A program made the translations under genes and the position numbers. The notes under the pieces were generated by a model that did no database searches, was not told where the DNA came from, and was given only the letters and a program-made list of their open reading frames with translations. Positions 1-7,895 of a stretch of DNA of 64,000 nt are shown piece by piece; the stretch's first letter is position 1, and every line of letters begins with the position of its first letter. Location of the stretch: positions 362,948 to 426,947 of the forward strand of contig NZ_MTCM01000004.1 in assembly GCF_002000245.1 (NCBI RefSeq), given 5' to 3'. The DNA comes from Sphingobacterium sp. CZ-UAM. GTDB taxonomy: Bacteria; Bacteroidota; Bacteroidia; Sphingobacteriales; Sphingobacteriaceae.

Positions 1-1
1 A

Positions 2-178
2 CTGAATATCTGCAAAACGTTAGGTTTTCCATATTCAATTGTCTATTCCCTAAAAATATTACCAAAGACATGGCTGGACACAGCTTACGATTATTTTGCA
101 AAAAATCGTTATAAATGGTTTGGAACCAGCACATCCTGTATCGTTCCTACTGCAATACAACGAAAAAAATTTATCTAA
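2..178 (+). CDS. DCC family (DUF393) thiol-disulfide oxidoreductase-like protein, C-terminal part
   Basis: Reading from base 2 gives 58 in-frame codons ending in TAA at 176-178; the gene begins left of the window. The visible tail contains NRYKWFG followed by CIVP, which matches the conserved C-terminal signature of DCC/DUF393 proteins (an N-R-Y-K-W-F-G block, then Cys-x-V-P). The family is named for a DxxCxxC motif near the N terminus, which is outside this window. Family members are predicted small thioredoxin-like oxidoreductases, but their biochemical role is poorly defined. The call rests only on the C-terminal signature. Recognising this tail also shows that the open frame upstream of the neighbouring dehydrogenase ATG, which overlaps it, is not part of that gene. 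Confidence 0.75.
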   Translation: MNICKTLGFPYSIVYSLKILPKTWLDTAYDYFAKNRYKWFGTSTSCIVPTAIQRKKFI

Positions 179-324
179 GTAAAGCTTTCTATAATCTTGT
201 GTGTTTACCAAACAATGCGAACTGGGATATTGTTCCAAAAGTATCGGTTATACGGACAGAACAGGTAATAAATAAAATACAGACCATAGAAAGAAGCATT
301 AGTTTGAAAAAAAATATAATTCCA

Positions 325-1755
325 ATGAAAAATCCACTTTTAATTGACAAAGCCTATATAAACGGAAAATTTATCACATCAAAAAATACATTTGATGTGA
401 TAAACCCTGCCACAGGAAAGACAATTGCAGTATTACCGGATCTTAAAGTTGGTGACTGCATTAAGGCAATACAAGCAGCTGATAAGGCATGGAAGGACTG
501 GAAAAATACAACGTCAACAGAACGTTGTACTATTGTGCGCAACTGGTACAATCTTATTCAACAAAATAAAGACTTCCTTGCTGAAATTATGACACTTGAG
601 AGTGGAAAACCGCTCCATGAATCGAAAGTAGAAGTAGATTACGGAAATTCCTTTGTTGAGTGGTTTGCCGAAGAAGGTAAGCGAGCGTATGGCGAAACTA
701 TCCCCGTCCAGAAAAATGGAACACGCATGATGACCATCCGACAGGGAGTGGGTGTGGTTGCTGCAATTACCCCCTGGAATTTCCCTTTGGCTATGATTAC
801 CCGGAAGGTCGCTCCGGCACTCGTGGCAGGCTGTACAGTAGTTCTCAAACCTGCATCACAAACACCTTTATCAGCGATTGCATTGGTCAAACTAGCTGAA
901 GAGGCCGGTGTCCCAAAAGGCGTCTTTAATGTCATTACAGGAAAAGACAGTGCTGGTATAGGAAAAGAACTAGCCACAAATGATCTTGTACGCAAACTTT
1001 CTTTCACAGGCTCTACCGAGGTAGGTAGGACATTGGTCGAACAATCAGCTTCAAACATCAAGAAAGTCTCCATGGAACTTGGTGGAAATGCCCCCTTTCT
1101 AGTATTTAATGATGCAGATATTGATGCCGCAGTCGAAGGTGCTATTGCCGGTAAGTTCCGAAACTCTGGACAAACCTGTGTCTCTATCAACCGTTTCTTA
1201 ATCCAGGAAGACATCTACGATGAATTTGCCACAAAACTTGCGCATGCAGTTCAGCAATTAAAAGTAGGCAATGGATTGGACAAGGGAGTTCAAGTTGGAC
1301 CATTAATCAATGCCAAAGGATTAGAAAAAGTGCAGCTTCATGTTCAAGATGCTTTAAAGCACGGCGCAGAATTAGCGACAGGTGGACATGTAATCAAAGA
1401 TCTTTTTTTCCAACCTACCGTCTTAACGAATATCCCGAAAGAAGCACTTATATTTCACGAAGAAACTTTTGGGCCAGTTTGTGCACTATTTAGTTTCAAA
1501 ACCGAAGAAGATGGTATCACTATGGCCAATCAAACTGAATTTGGCCTTGCCTCCTATTTCTACAGCACCAATATCAATCGCTGTTTCCGTGTAGCGGAAC
1601 AGCTTGAAGCGGGTATGGTAGGTGTTAATACGGGGTTAATATCAAATGCAGCAGCTCCATTTGGTGGAGTAAAACAATCTGGCGTCGGCCGTGAGGGATC
1701 AAAACATGGACTCGATGAATATATGGAATTGAAGTACATCTGTTTCGCAGAATAA
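325..1755 (+). CDS. gabD: NAD(P)-dependent succinate-semialdehyde dehydrogenase-like aldehyde dehydrogenase
   Basis: The product has 476 residues, close to E. coli GabD (about 482). Aldehyde dehydrogenase motifs are all present: TPWNFP near residue 149, the nucleotide-binding segment ending in LKPAS near 177, FTGSTEVGR near 228, the catalytic glutamate in MELGGN (E251) and the catalytic cysteine in SGQTCVSINR (C285). The overall sequence resembles the succinate-semialdehyde dehydrogenase class, which oxidises succinate semialdehyde to succinate in GABA or related catabolism; glutarate semialdehyde or another aldehyde could be the true substrate. The frame stays open for 70 codons upstream of the ATG at 325, but that stretch overlaps the DCC gene tail and does not look like dehydrogenase sequence, so 325 is chosen. 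No GABA transaminase gene is adjacent. Confidence 0.88.
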   Translation: MKNPLLIDKAYINGKFITSKNTFDVINPATGKTIAVLPDLKVGDCIKAIQAADKAWKDWKNTTSTERCTIVRNWYNLIQQNKDFLAEIMTLESGKPLHESKVEVDYGNSFVEWFAEEGKRAYGETIPVQKNGTRMMTIRQGVGVVAAITPWNFPLAMITRKVAPALVAGCTVVLKPASQTPLSAIALVKLAEEAGVPKGVFNVITGKDSAGIGKELATNDLVRKLSFTGSTEVGRTLVEQSASNIKKVSMELGGNAPFLVFNDADIDAAVEGAIAGKFRNSGQTCVSINRFLIQEDIYDEFATKLAHAVQQLKVGNGLDKGVQVGPLINAKGLEKVQLHVQDALKHGAELATGGHVIKDLFFQPTVLTNIPKEALIFHEETFGPVCALFSFKTEEDGITMANQTEFGLASYFYSTNINRCFRVAEQLEAGMVGVNTGLISNAAAPFGGVKQSGVGREGSKHGLDEYMELKYICFAE

Positions 1756-1782
1756 ATGCGATATAGTTCATTACTATTATTG

Positions 1783-1842
1783 AAAGAGGCTACTTGTCCC
1801 ATACAGCACCATTATTGGATGTATGAGTCAGGTAGCCCCTTT
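1783..1842. terminator. Imperfect long-loop hairpin, possible shared terminator
   Basis: Arms 1783-1796 and 1829-1842 pair over about 14 bp with one mismatch and one G-T pair, around a 32-nt loop. It lies between the convergent dehydrogenase gene and the DUF4476 gene and is followed on the plus strand by a T-rich stretch. The long loop makes terminator function uncertain. Confidence 0.35.
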
Positions 1843-1858
1843 GTTTATATACTTCATG

Positions 1859-1879
1859 TTGACCAGATTTTCTGGTCAA
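1859..1879. repeat. 8-bp perfect inverted repeat
   Basis: TTGACCAG at 1859-1866 and CTGGTCAA at 1872-1879 flank a 5-nt loop. No U-tract follows on either strand, so it could be a small transcript-end hairpin for the DUF4476 gene or a protein-binding site. Confidence 0.3.
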
Positions 1880-1923
1880 TCAAGCTACGTCGCAGAAAGA
1901 TGAACTTCGGCCCAGTTGGTTAA

Positions 1924-2724
1924 TTACCGTTGTGTTTTGATAAATGCCGTCAACTTTTCCCGTGTTGAACTAAAGGATAGTGCTTCGCCTACTTTATCAT
2001 AATTCTCTTTATCCACACAACCTGGATAGGCATATTTAGCAAAAGCCAATTTATTATCGTCCCTTACAAATAGTTCCATGAGATCTATAATTTCGGAACT
2101 GCGCAATCGTCTATTTTTCAGTTCCTGAGCAGCAATCTGCAAACGGTCTTGATCATTTTCTTTTTGATTGAGCAGATCATTCAACTGATTAGCCTCATTT
2201 TTATCCGGATAATCCATATTATCGACCGGATCTTCTTGGTTTTGTTGACTATAGTTTCTATCATCCTCAGACTCGCTGTACCGCTCGTTTTGTTGTTGAT
2301 CGCGATAATAGCCCTCTGCATCATCGTCATTGTAGTTATCTCCATTACGATAATTATCATTATACAGACCAACAGGATTCATCGATTCCAATACAATTCC
2401 TCTATTTCCGCCACGGCTGCTTACGGAAAATACGACATCAAGATATTGGCCATTTCGATTAACAAGCTGCACCGCAGTTCCGTTTAGTGTCCTACGCTGT
2501 CTATTTGCAAATACTATTCGGAGGTTGTACCTTGGATTTTGTAAGTTCGGCACACGAATATCGTTGGAGGGCCTATTATTGTACAAAACATTATTGATAT
2601 AAAGAAAGAAAGGAACATCGATAGAATAGATATTTAATGCTCCTCCATAGGGTCTATAACGTTGGGCAAATACCCCAGTTGCAATAGCAAGCAACATGAT
2701 CACAGTCAAAAGTCTTTTGTACAT
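1924..2724 (-). CDS. Secreted DUF4476 domain protein
   Basis: From the ATG at 2724 the product has 266 residues and a clear signal peptide (MYKRLLTVIMLLAIATGVFAQ, cleavage after AQ). A TTG four codons upstream also fits the frame but is less likely. The N-terminal third is a small beta-rich region; the middle is an unusually Asn/Asp/Tyr/Glu-rich linker (about residues 120-180). The C-terminal 90 residues, with RLRSSEIIDLMELF and YAYPGCVDKENY, match DUF4476 as I know it from Bacteroidota exported proteins. The function of DUF4476 is unknown; export to the periplasm or surface is all the sequence supports. It lies 72 bp downstream of hemJ on the same strand. Confidence 0.75.
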   Translation of the reverse strand: MYKRLLTVIMLLAIATGVFAQRYRPYGGALNIYSIDVPFFLYINNVLYNNRPSNDIRVPNLQNPRYNLRIVFANRQRRTLNGTAVQLVNRNGQYLDVVFSVSSRGGNRGIVLESMNPVGLYNDNYRNGDNYNDDDAEGYYRDQQQNERYSESEDDRNYSQQNQEDPVDNMDYPDKNEANQLNDLLNQKENDQDRLQIAAQELKNRRLRSSEIIDLMELFVRDDNKLAFAKYAYPGCVDKENYDKVGEALSFSSTREKLTAFIKTQR

Positions 2725-2796
2725 ATTCCTTTTCAATTTATAATCGTTCGACTAATAAGAATAAAAAAGGATTAAGAAAAATAAGAATTTAACGTT

Positions 2797-3342
2797 TTAC
2801 TTGCGTTGTTTTTTATTTCTGAACTTTTTGTAGAGTTTCACAGCCATCATCAGAGATATAGATAATATTAAAAGTCCGAGGACACCGAATATCCAATTGA
2901 GGGCAGATTTTAATACGACTGTAAATACGATTGCAAATAATAAAACGGTCGCCAGCTCATTCCAAAGACGCAATTTGGTCGAGGACCAAATAGATGATTC
3001 CCCTTTTAATTGAAACATAATACGTTGGCAAGCAAAATGATAAAGGATCAGTCCCAATACAAAGGTGAGTTTGACATGCATCCAGCCCATGGTCAACAAT
3101 CCCGGATTAATATACAGCATGACGAGGGCCGCTAGAATAGTGAGGTACATGGCTGGTGTTGTGATGATCCACCACAATTTACTCTCCATCAGGATAAACT
3201 GTTTATGCAAAATGCCATACTCTTCCGCAGATTTGGATTTAGCTTCGGTATGGTAAATGAATAAGCGAACGATATAAAATAAACCAGCCATCCAACAAAC
3301 CACAAAGATAATATGAACTGCTTTTGCGTATAAATAGACCAT
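2797..3342 (-). CDS. hemJ: Protoporphyrinogen IX oxidase HemJ
   Basis: The 181-residue product is a four- to five-helix membrane protein beginning MVYLYAKAVHIIFVVCWMAG. This matches HemJ (UPF0093), the oxidase that converts protoporphyrinogen IX to protoporphyrin IX in many bacteria lacking HemG/HemY; the family's essential histidine (KAVHII) and the LWW/W-rich segment are present. The frame opens at a TTG at 3372, but the ATG at 3342 aligns with the family start, and a perfect -7 box (TATTTTTG, 3355-3348) ends 5 nt upstream of that ATG. The message is therefore probably leaderless or nearly so. hemE lies about 10 kb away in another operon. Confidence 0.87.
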   Translation of the reverse strand: MVYLYAKAVHIIFVVCWMAGLFYIVRLFIYHTEAKSKSAEEYGILHKQFILMESKLWWIITTPAMYLTILAALVMLYINPGLLTMGWMHVKLTFVLGLILYHFACQRIMFQLKGESSIWSSTKLRLWNELATVLLFAIVFTVVLKSALNWIFGVLGLLILSISLMMAVKLYKKFRNKKQRK

Positions 3343-3347
3343 GGGTA

Positions 3348-3355
3348 CAAAAATA
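3348..3355 (-). promoter_or_regulatory. Bacteroidota -7 box for hemJ
   Basis: Minus-strand TATTTTTG matches TAnnTTTG exactly. An ATTG at 3377-3374 lies 18 nt upstream as a plausible -33 element. The box ends 5 nt before the hemJ ATG. Confidence 0.6.
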
Positions 3356-3480
3356 AGAAAAGTTAGGTGCAATCAATAAAGCTAGTCTTTAATTAGAAAA
3401 ATCTTACATGAAGTATACAAAAGACATAAGTACATTCCGATTACTTAGGTTTAGTTTTCAATAATGCATGTTAAATAAAC

Positions 3481-3530
3481 AACGCTTCCAATCCGATATA
3501 GATAGTACAACCTATCGGATTGGAAGCGTT
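3481..3530 (-). terminator. Strong hairpin terminator of the SusCD/LysO/GH63 operon
   Basis: Arms 3481-3498 and 3513-3530 are an 18-bp perfect inverted repeat with a 14-nt loop. It starts 25 bp beyond the GH63 stop and is followed on the minus strand by a T-rich stretch. Confidence 0.7.
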
Positions 3531-3555
3531 GGTATTTCCTCTTATTTCAACTGAT

Positions 3556-5466
3556 CTATTTCTTTTGTGGAGAAGTTTTCAGTTCCTTATATAGCAGAAA
3601 TAAGTGGGCTGCAGACCAGCTAAAATGGGGTGCTTTGAGCCTTTTGCCTGTGCGGGCTTCATAGTTTTCATGAATTGGTTCATGACCAGATAGCCCCTCC
3701 AATCGCTTAAAGACCTGTTTGGTATACATATCGGCTTCCTTTTGATAACCGTATTTCCTTAAACCAGCAATTGCGAAATAGACCTGATCCAACCAGATAG
3801 GCCCTCTCCAGTATCCTCTATCCATAAATTTGTCGTTGTCTAGCGCCGCAGTAGGGAAAGGCACAAAGGAAGCAAATTTAGTTGTATCCTGCATCACGCG
3901 AACCACAGCTTCAGCTTGTGGGACCGTGGCTAAACCTGTCCACAACGGCGACCAGCCTTCGGGACCAAAACATGGGATAAGCGGTCCATTCAGTTTGCGA
4001 TCGAAATAATAACCTCGCTCCTGATCGAAGAAGTAATCCATGGTAAGATATGATTCTTTTTTTCCCCGAAATGGTACTCCGAGCAATTCCGCAAAACGCA
4101 TCAGATATTTTCGTTCCAGCTCAAGATAAGCGCTGAGCTCCACAGATTCCTGATCCATGCTCCAGGCACCTTTTTCATTTAATAACATCTGAGTGCTATC
4201 ATACCGTATAGCATTGTCCATACCGCTTTCCCACTTTGCGGCTTCCAATGTTCCATCGGTAGCACCGTACTCACAGATACCATTTTTATTGTGGTCCCGA
4301 TAACGAAACCACCATTCATGGTACAAAACAAGCTTATCATACATTTCACGTACAAACGACAGGTCATGATCGGCTTCATAGATAGCATTTACCGCCCAGG
4401 CAGCTAACGGTGGTTTGGAATCACGGTAATTATTCTCGCGATGGTCCGTGTAAATACAGTCAGCAATCATCCCGACACTATCTTGAAAATCAAACATAGC
4501 GCGAACCTGATCTTTCGCCAAAACAGGATCTATCTGTGCCAGTGCAACTGCATGCTTCCAAGAATCCCAGGCCCAAAATCCCACAAAATAGTCGGCTACA
4601 TGTGAAGGGACAACACCATCATGTTTTAATTCCTTTTTTGCACTCCGCCAATTGCTCATCAGCGTCATCATGCTTTTCACCATAATGCGATGTTCCTCCA
4701 TGGAGAGTTCCGGACGAGTATTTGAGCTGATATAATTTGCCCAGCGTGCTGTATGTTGCGCGCTCAAGACCTTGCTTTGCTCAACAGCGTTTTTTGCCGC
4801 TATAAGTGCTTTTTCTAAGGTGATCAGGTTGGCATAATGGTTCAGGACAATCTCTGTATCAGCTTTTTCTAAATGGGCTCCATATTTTCCCTGATCAATA
4901 GTTACTTTCACACCGGCTTCAAAAGATAATAAAAGAAGTTCTCCATTCGGAAGTTTAGACCACAGGGTATTACCTGCTAGTGTCCATTTCCCTTGATTGA
5001 GGTTGCCATAGGTCCATAGCTCTTTTGATGATTTGTTTTTAATATGTAATATGGCCGTTGTTGATGAGACCAATTTAAGAGTTTGCTCAACTTCCATATC
5101 CTCTCCTCGCAAACGCATCCACAAGCGATCCGGATAATAACAACTGCTGTCACGGCTCAGTAGATTTTTTTCCCAACCCGGAGCCGTTCCAATCTGCATC
5201 AATGCACCACTTAACCAGACGCGCGAATCGAGATCATAGGGTCCACAAAAACCGGTCACGGTCTTATTTTCATGGATGCCAAATCCGACCCATGCACCTC
5301 GGTCCGTATAAAAAGGGTTCGTTCGTCGAGCGGTACCATCTGGTTGTTGCTCGACCTTTAACAATCCACCGTAGCCATCCATTTTAGGAGACTTGACCGT
5401 ATTGCATCCTATAAAAATCAAACAACAACTAATTGCCACCCATAAGGTTTTGATCTTATTTCTCAT
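3556..5466 (-). CDS. GH63-like (MGH1/YgjK-type) glycoside hydrolase lipoprotein
   Basis: The 636-residue product starts with a lipoprotein signal (lipobox LIFIGC, Cys near residue 20), so it is probably anchored in the outer or inner membrane leaflet facing the periplasm. The catalytic (alpha/alpha)6 region carries GFWAWDSWKHA, the acid-bearing ESGMDNAIRYDS, RGYWRGPIWL and the base-bearing HENYEARTG. These correspond to the motifs of GH63 alpha-glucosidases and the related MGH1-like domain. It likely cleaves an alpha-linked oligosaccharide imported by the upstream SusC/SusD pair; the substrate cannot be read from sequence. The ATG at 5466 overlaps the upstream lysO-type gene by 4 nt (ATGA), so translation is probably coupled. 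A TTG at 5475 is a weaker start. Confidence 0.8.
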   Translation of the reverse strand: MRNKIKTLWVAISCCLIFIGCNTVKSPKMDGYGGLLKVEQQPDGTARRTNPFYTDRGAWVGFGIHENKTVTGFCGPYDLDSRVWLSGALMQIGTAPGWEKNLLSRDSSCYYPDRLWMRLRGEDMEVEQTLKLVSSTTAILHIKNKSSKELWTYGNLNQGKWTLAGNTLWSKLPNGELLLLSFEAGVKVTIDQGKYGAHLEKADTEIVLNHYANLITLEKALIAAKNAVEQSKVLSAQHTARWANYISSNTRPELSMEEHRIMVKSMMTLMSNWRSAKKELKHDGVVPSHVADYFVGFWAWDSWKHAVALAQIDPVLAKDQVRAMFDFQDSVGMIADCIYTDHRENNYRDSKPPLAAWAVNAIYEADHDLSFVREMYDKLVLYHEWWFRYRDHNKNGICEYGATDGTLEAAKWESGMDNAIRYDSTQMLLNEKGAWSMDQESVELSAYLELERKYLMRFAELLGVPFRGKKESYLTMDYFFDQERGYYFDRKLNGPLIPCFGPEGWSPLWTGLATVPQAEAVVRVMQDTTKFASFVPFPTAALDNDKFMDRGYWRGPIWLDQVYFAIAGLRKYGYQKEADMYTKQVFKRLEGLSGHEPIHENYEARTGKRLKAPHFSWSAAHLFLLYKELKTSPQKK

Positions 5467-6065
5467 AAATAACAAAAAAAAGTAACTAAAAAAGGGACAC
5501 TGAGGTCAACCAAAATACCATGGATGATCGCGACCAGAACATATTGTTTGCCGGAGCATTGTGTGATAATGGGTAATGCGGTATCCATACTTGTGGCGCC
5601 CGCAACAGAAATCGGCGCCAGTGGGCCAAACCATTTTCGAGCTAATGGGGCCATCAAGAGCGCCATTAATTCACGCATCAAATTCGACATCAATGCTATA
5701 GTTCCCAATGTGACACCCTTATATTGTGTAATAAAAATACTTGATAAAGAGTAGTACCCAAATCCAGATCCTACTGCCATACTTTCAGCGGCATTCCAGT
5801 CGCGAATAAAGAAACTGATGATAAACGTACCTAACAATGTTCCAACGATAGTTGTCAGGGGAACGAGCAAAATGCTTAAATTAACTTTTCGTAGAGATAC
5901 TAAGAGTTCCCTATCATAACCAATGGTGATTCCCACCAACAACATCAATGCATAGAGGACATAAGTATTCCATTCTTCCTTTAACAGTTCGGCCGGAATA
6001 ATTCCATTAAAACCGACAAAAACACCCACGATAAAGAATGCGAGAATGATTAAACTACCTTTCAT
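5463..6065 (-). CDS. LysO-type exporter, C-terminal half (split gene)
   Basis: The 200-residue hydrophobic protein (about six TM segments) matches the C-terminal two thirds of E. coli LysO (YbjE), the L-lysine exporter of about 299 residues. It keeps GSGFGYYSLSSIFIT and GATSMDTALPII, the latter including an aspartate corresponding to one reported important for transport in E. coli LysO. The ATG at 6065 overlaps the N-terminal-half gene by 11 nt in a different frame, and the 3' end overlaps the GH63 gene by 4 nt. I recall split LysO genes as common in Bacteroidota, so this is probably normal architecture, not a recent frameshift. Its place inside a SusC/D operon is unusual, and the substrate may not be lysine. 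Confidence 0.78.
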   Translation of the reverse strand: MKGSLIILAFFIVGVFVGFNGIIPAELLKEEWNTYVLYALMLLVGITIGYDRELLVSLRKVNLSILLVPLTTIVGTLLGTFIISFFIRDWNAAESMAVGSGFGYYSLSSIFITQYKGVTLGTIALMSNLMRELMALLMAPLARKWFGPLAPISVAGATSMDTALPIITQCSGKQYVLVAIIHGILVDLSVPFLVTFFCYL

Positions 6066-6330
6066 GCTTACTAAAAAATAAACGATAAACGAACCATGAG
6101 CAAAGAACACTTCCAGCTACTCCGGCCAATGTAATCAGTATAGCCTGCAATCCCAATGTATCAAGATTGTCTACTATTTTTGGATTTTGCCCGACTTCTC
6201 GTCCCAAAAGAAACAATAGGGCAAATATGACCAATCGGACAAGAATACCTATATGTTTAAGAATAGGAAAGGACCGAAGTCCTATCCCTATTCCTACGCC
6301 TAAAAGCATGACAAAAAAAACGATAAACAT
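6055..6330 (-). CDS. LysO-type exporter, N-terminal half (split gene)
   Basis: The 91-residue protein has three predicted TM helices and corresponds to the N-terminal part of LysO/DUF340 transporters, which in proteobacteria are a single chain. It contains LLFLLGREVGQNP, a DUF340-like conserved stretch. The ATG at 6330 is only 5 bp after the susD stop, and the 3' end overlaps the C-terminal-half gene by 11 nt. The two halves presumably assemble into one transporter. It could be mistaken for a truncated membrane protein, but its match to the missing half of the next gene makes the call firm. Confidence 0.72.
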   Translation of the reverse strand: MFIVFFVMLLGVGIGIGLRSFPILKHIGILVRLVIFALLFLLGREVGQNPKIVDNLDTLGLQAILITLAGVAGSVLCSWFVYRLFFSKHER

Positions 6331-6335
6331 GCTCC

Positions 6336-7859
6336 TTAGTTAATTTTATCATTTGACGTGATCTCCAGCAATGGAACAGGATAAAAATTATGCTTAGCTG
6401 GGTCAAAACTATTTCGACCAACAGCCTGTAATGCTTCTTTTGCTTTCCCCCATCTTCTTAAATCATAGAATCGGGTATTTTCAAGAGCAAACTCCACGAT
6501 ACGTTCATGTTCAATGCGCTTTTTCACCTCATTCGCGGCAAGATTCAATGGTAATGCCGGCATATCCGCTCTCTTACGTACTTCATTAATCAAAGGGATC
6601 GCATCTGCGGGACGATTACGTTCATTTAACGTCTCTGCCAATAGCAACAATACATCAGCATAGCGCATTAAGGGAAGGTTGACGGCGGTACGGGATTTAT
6701 TCAAGTCTGCCTCTGTTTTTGGTAAATACTTTCTGAAACTCGCCCTGTTCGATCCAGGTTCGAATACTTCATCATACTTATAGCCATAAACACCCCCATT
6801 TTTTAAATCGTTAAAGTAGGGATCATTGCAGAACACAGTTTGGTACATACGTGAGTCATAACGTCCTGTCGTCGCAATTTTGCCTTCTTTTTTAAACTCG
6901 TCCAGTAACATTTTGCTTGGCAGAATTTCATCCCATCCACCAAGTTCACCAACAGCAATCCATTTGTGGAGCGCTGTACGGTAACTCGCGCCGTTAGCTG
7001 TGTTGTCGGTAAATTGAAGTTCAAAAATAGACTCTGCGCTGTTTTTATTGGTACCGTCAAACATAGAAAGGAAATTTTTCTCTAAACTATATCCCGATAC
7101 TGCTTTGAACGCCTGTTCAGCTTTTCCGAGCAGTTCTTCTTTTTTGGCTATATTTTCATATGCTAACGTTAAATAGCTGTAGCCAAGGTATGCATTCGCT
7201 GCCCCTCTAGTAGCGCGACCGAGATTGCCCGCTTCCTGTTTCACAGGTAAATTTCCAACCGCAGCTTCCAGATCTCCGATAATAAAAGCCCAAGCTTCTT
7301 CACGTGTCGACAACGCTTTATTAATTTGATTCTCGTTTGTGATATATTGATCGCGGATAACGATTTTTTCCCAATTAAGTAACAGTTTTAAATGATAATA
7401 AGCACGCAGGAACTTTGCTTCAGCAATAATCTGGTGTTTCTTATTTGCGTCCATATCAATGGGGGCTGCTTTTTCTATCACTTGATTTGCATAAGAAATA
7501 CCGCGATATGCTTTACTCCAATAGGCCGTAAACTGACTATTACCATTTGTATATGTAAAATTATAAAGCTCAACCCAGGTTTGGTAATTCAATGCATCAC
7601 TACCGATTTCACAGATATCTTCACGATAAGCTTCCACTGGGAATTTCACTTCAGCAAATTCCCATACATCCGTTGCTGCTTCCAATTGCGAGTAGGCCGC
7701 TGAAAGACCCGACTCTGCATCCTCGGCATTCCGCCAAAAGTTATCGGAAGTAAGCTTGTCAGGTGACCTTAAATCCAATTTATCGTTACAGGATAGTGTT
7801 GTACTTAGTGCAAATGCAATACAAAACATCCATTTATAGTTATTTATATTCTTTTTCAT
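6336..7859 (-). CDS. SusD/RagB family outer-membrane nutrient-binding lipoprotein
   Basis: The 507-residue product has a lipoprotein signal with lipobox TTLSC near residue 24. SusD hallmarks follow: the N-terminal PDKLTSDNFWRNAEDAESGL, the TPR-like EAKFLRAYYHLKLLLNWE, and the C-terminal RYADVLLLLAETLNE, INEVRKRADMPAL, RIVEFALENTRFYDLRRWG and NFYPVPLLEI. It forms the lid of a SusCD complex that captures substrate at the cell surface for TonB-dependent import. It follows susC by 36 bp and precedes the split lysO pair by 5 bp, so all belong to one transcript. The ligand is unknown; the downstream GH63-like enzyme suggests an alpha-glycan or oligosaccharide. Confidence 0.95.
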   Translation of the reverse strand: MKKNINNYKWMFCIAFALSTTLSCNDKLDLRSPDKLTSDNFWRNAEDAESGLSAAYSQLEAATDVWEFAEVKFPVEAYREDICEIGSDALNYQTWVELYNFTYTNGNSQFTAYWSKAYRGISYANQVIEKAAPIDMDANKKHQIIAEAKFLRAYYHLKLLLNWEKIVIRDQYITNENQINKALSTREEAWAFIIGDLEAAVGNLPVKQEAGNLGRATRGAANAYLGYSYLTLAYENIAKKEELLGKAEQAFKAVSGYSLEKNFLSMFDGTNKNSAESIFELQFTDNTANGASYRTALHKWIAVGELGGWDEILPSKMLLDEFKKEGKIATTGRYDSRMYQTVFCNDPYFNDLKNGGVYGYKYDEVFEPGSNRASFRKYLPKTEADLNKSRTAVNLPLMRYADVLLLLAETLNERNRPADAIPLINEVRKRADMPALPLNLAANEVKKRIEHERIVEFALENTRFYDLRRWGKAKEALQAVGRNSFDPAKHNFYPVPLLEITSNDKIN

Positions 7860-7895
7860 TTTTTTCTTTATTTATCTACAATACCTTGTTAAATT

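Noticed and set aside
639..1214. A 191-codon minus-strand frame within the dehydrogenase
   Set aside because: Antisense shadow of a clear aldehyde dehydrogenase.
2149..2487. A hydrophobic Ile-rich plus-strand open frame that looks like a membrane protein
   Set aside because: It is antisense to the Asn/Asp/Tyr-rich part of the DUF4476 gene; the Ile runs come from reverse-complemented AAT/GAT codons.
3481..3530. The 18-bp inverted repeat as ends of a mobile element
   Set aside because: The arms are only 14 bp apart and follow an operon end, so it is a terminator hairpin, not terminal repeats.
5463..6330. The lysO pair as a single gene broken by frameshift
   Set aside because: Both halves have good ATGs, overlap by only 11 nt and, as I recall, split LysO is common in Bacteroidota; a recent frameshift is less likely.
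6740..6780. GGTTCGAAT stretch resembling a tRNA T-loop
   Set aside because: It is inside susD coding sequence and no cloverleaf can be drawn around it.
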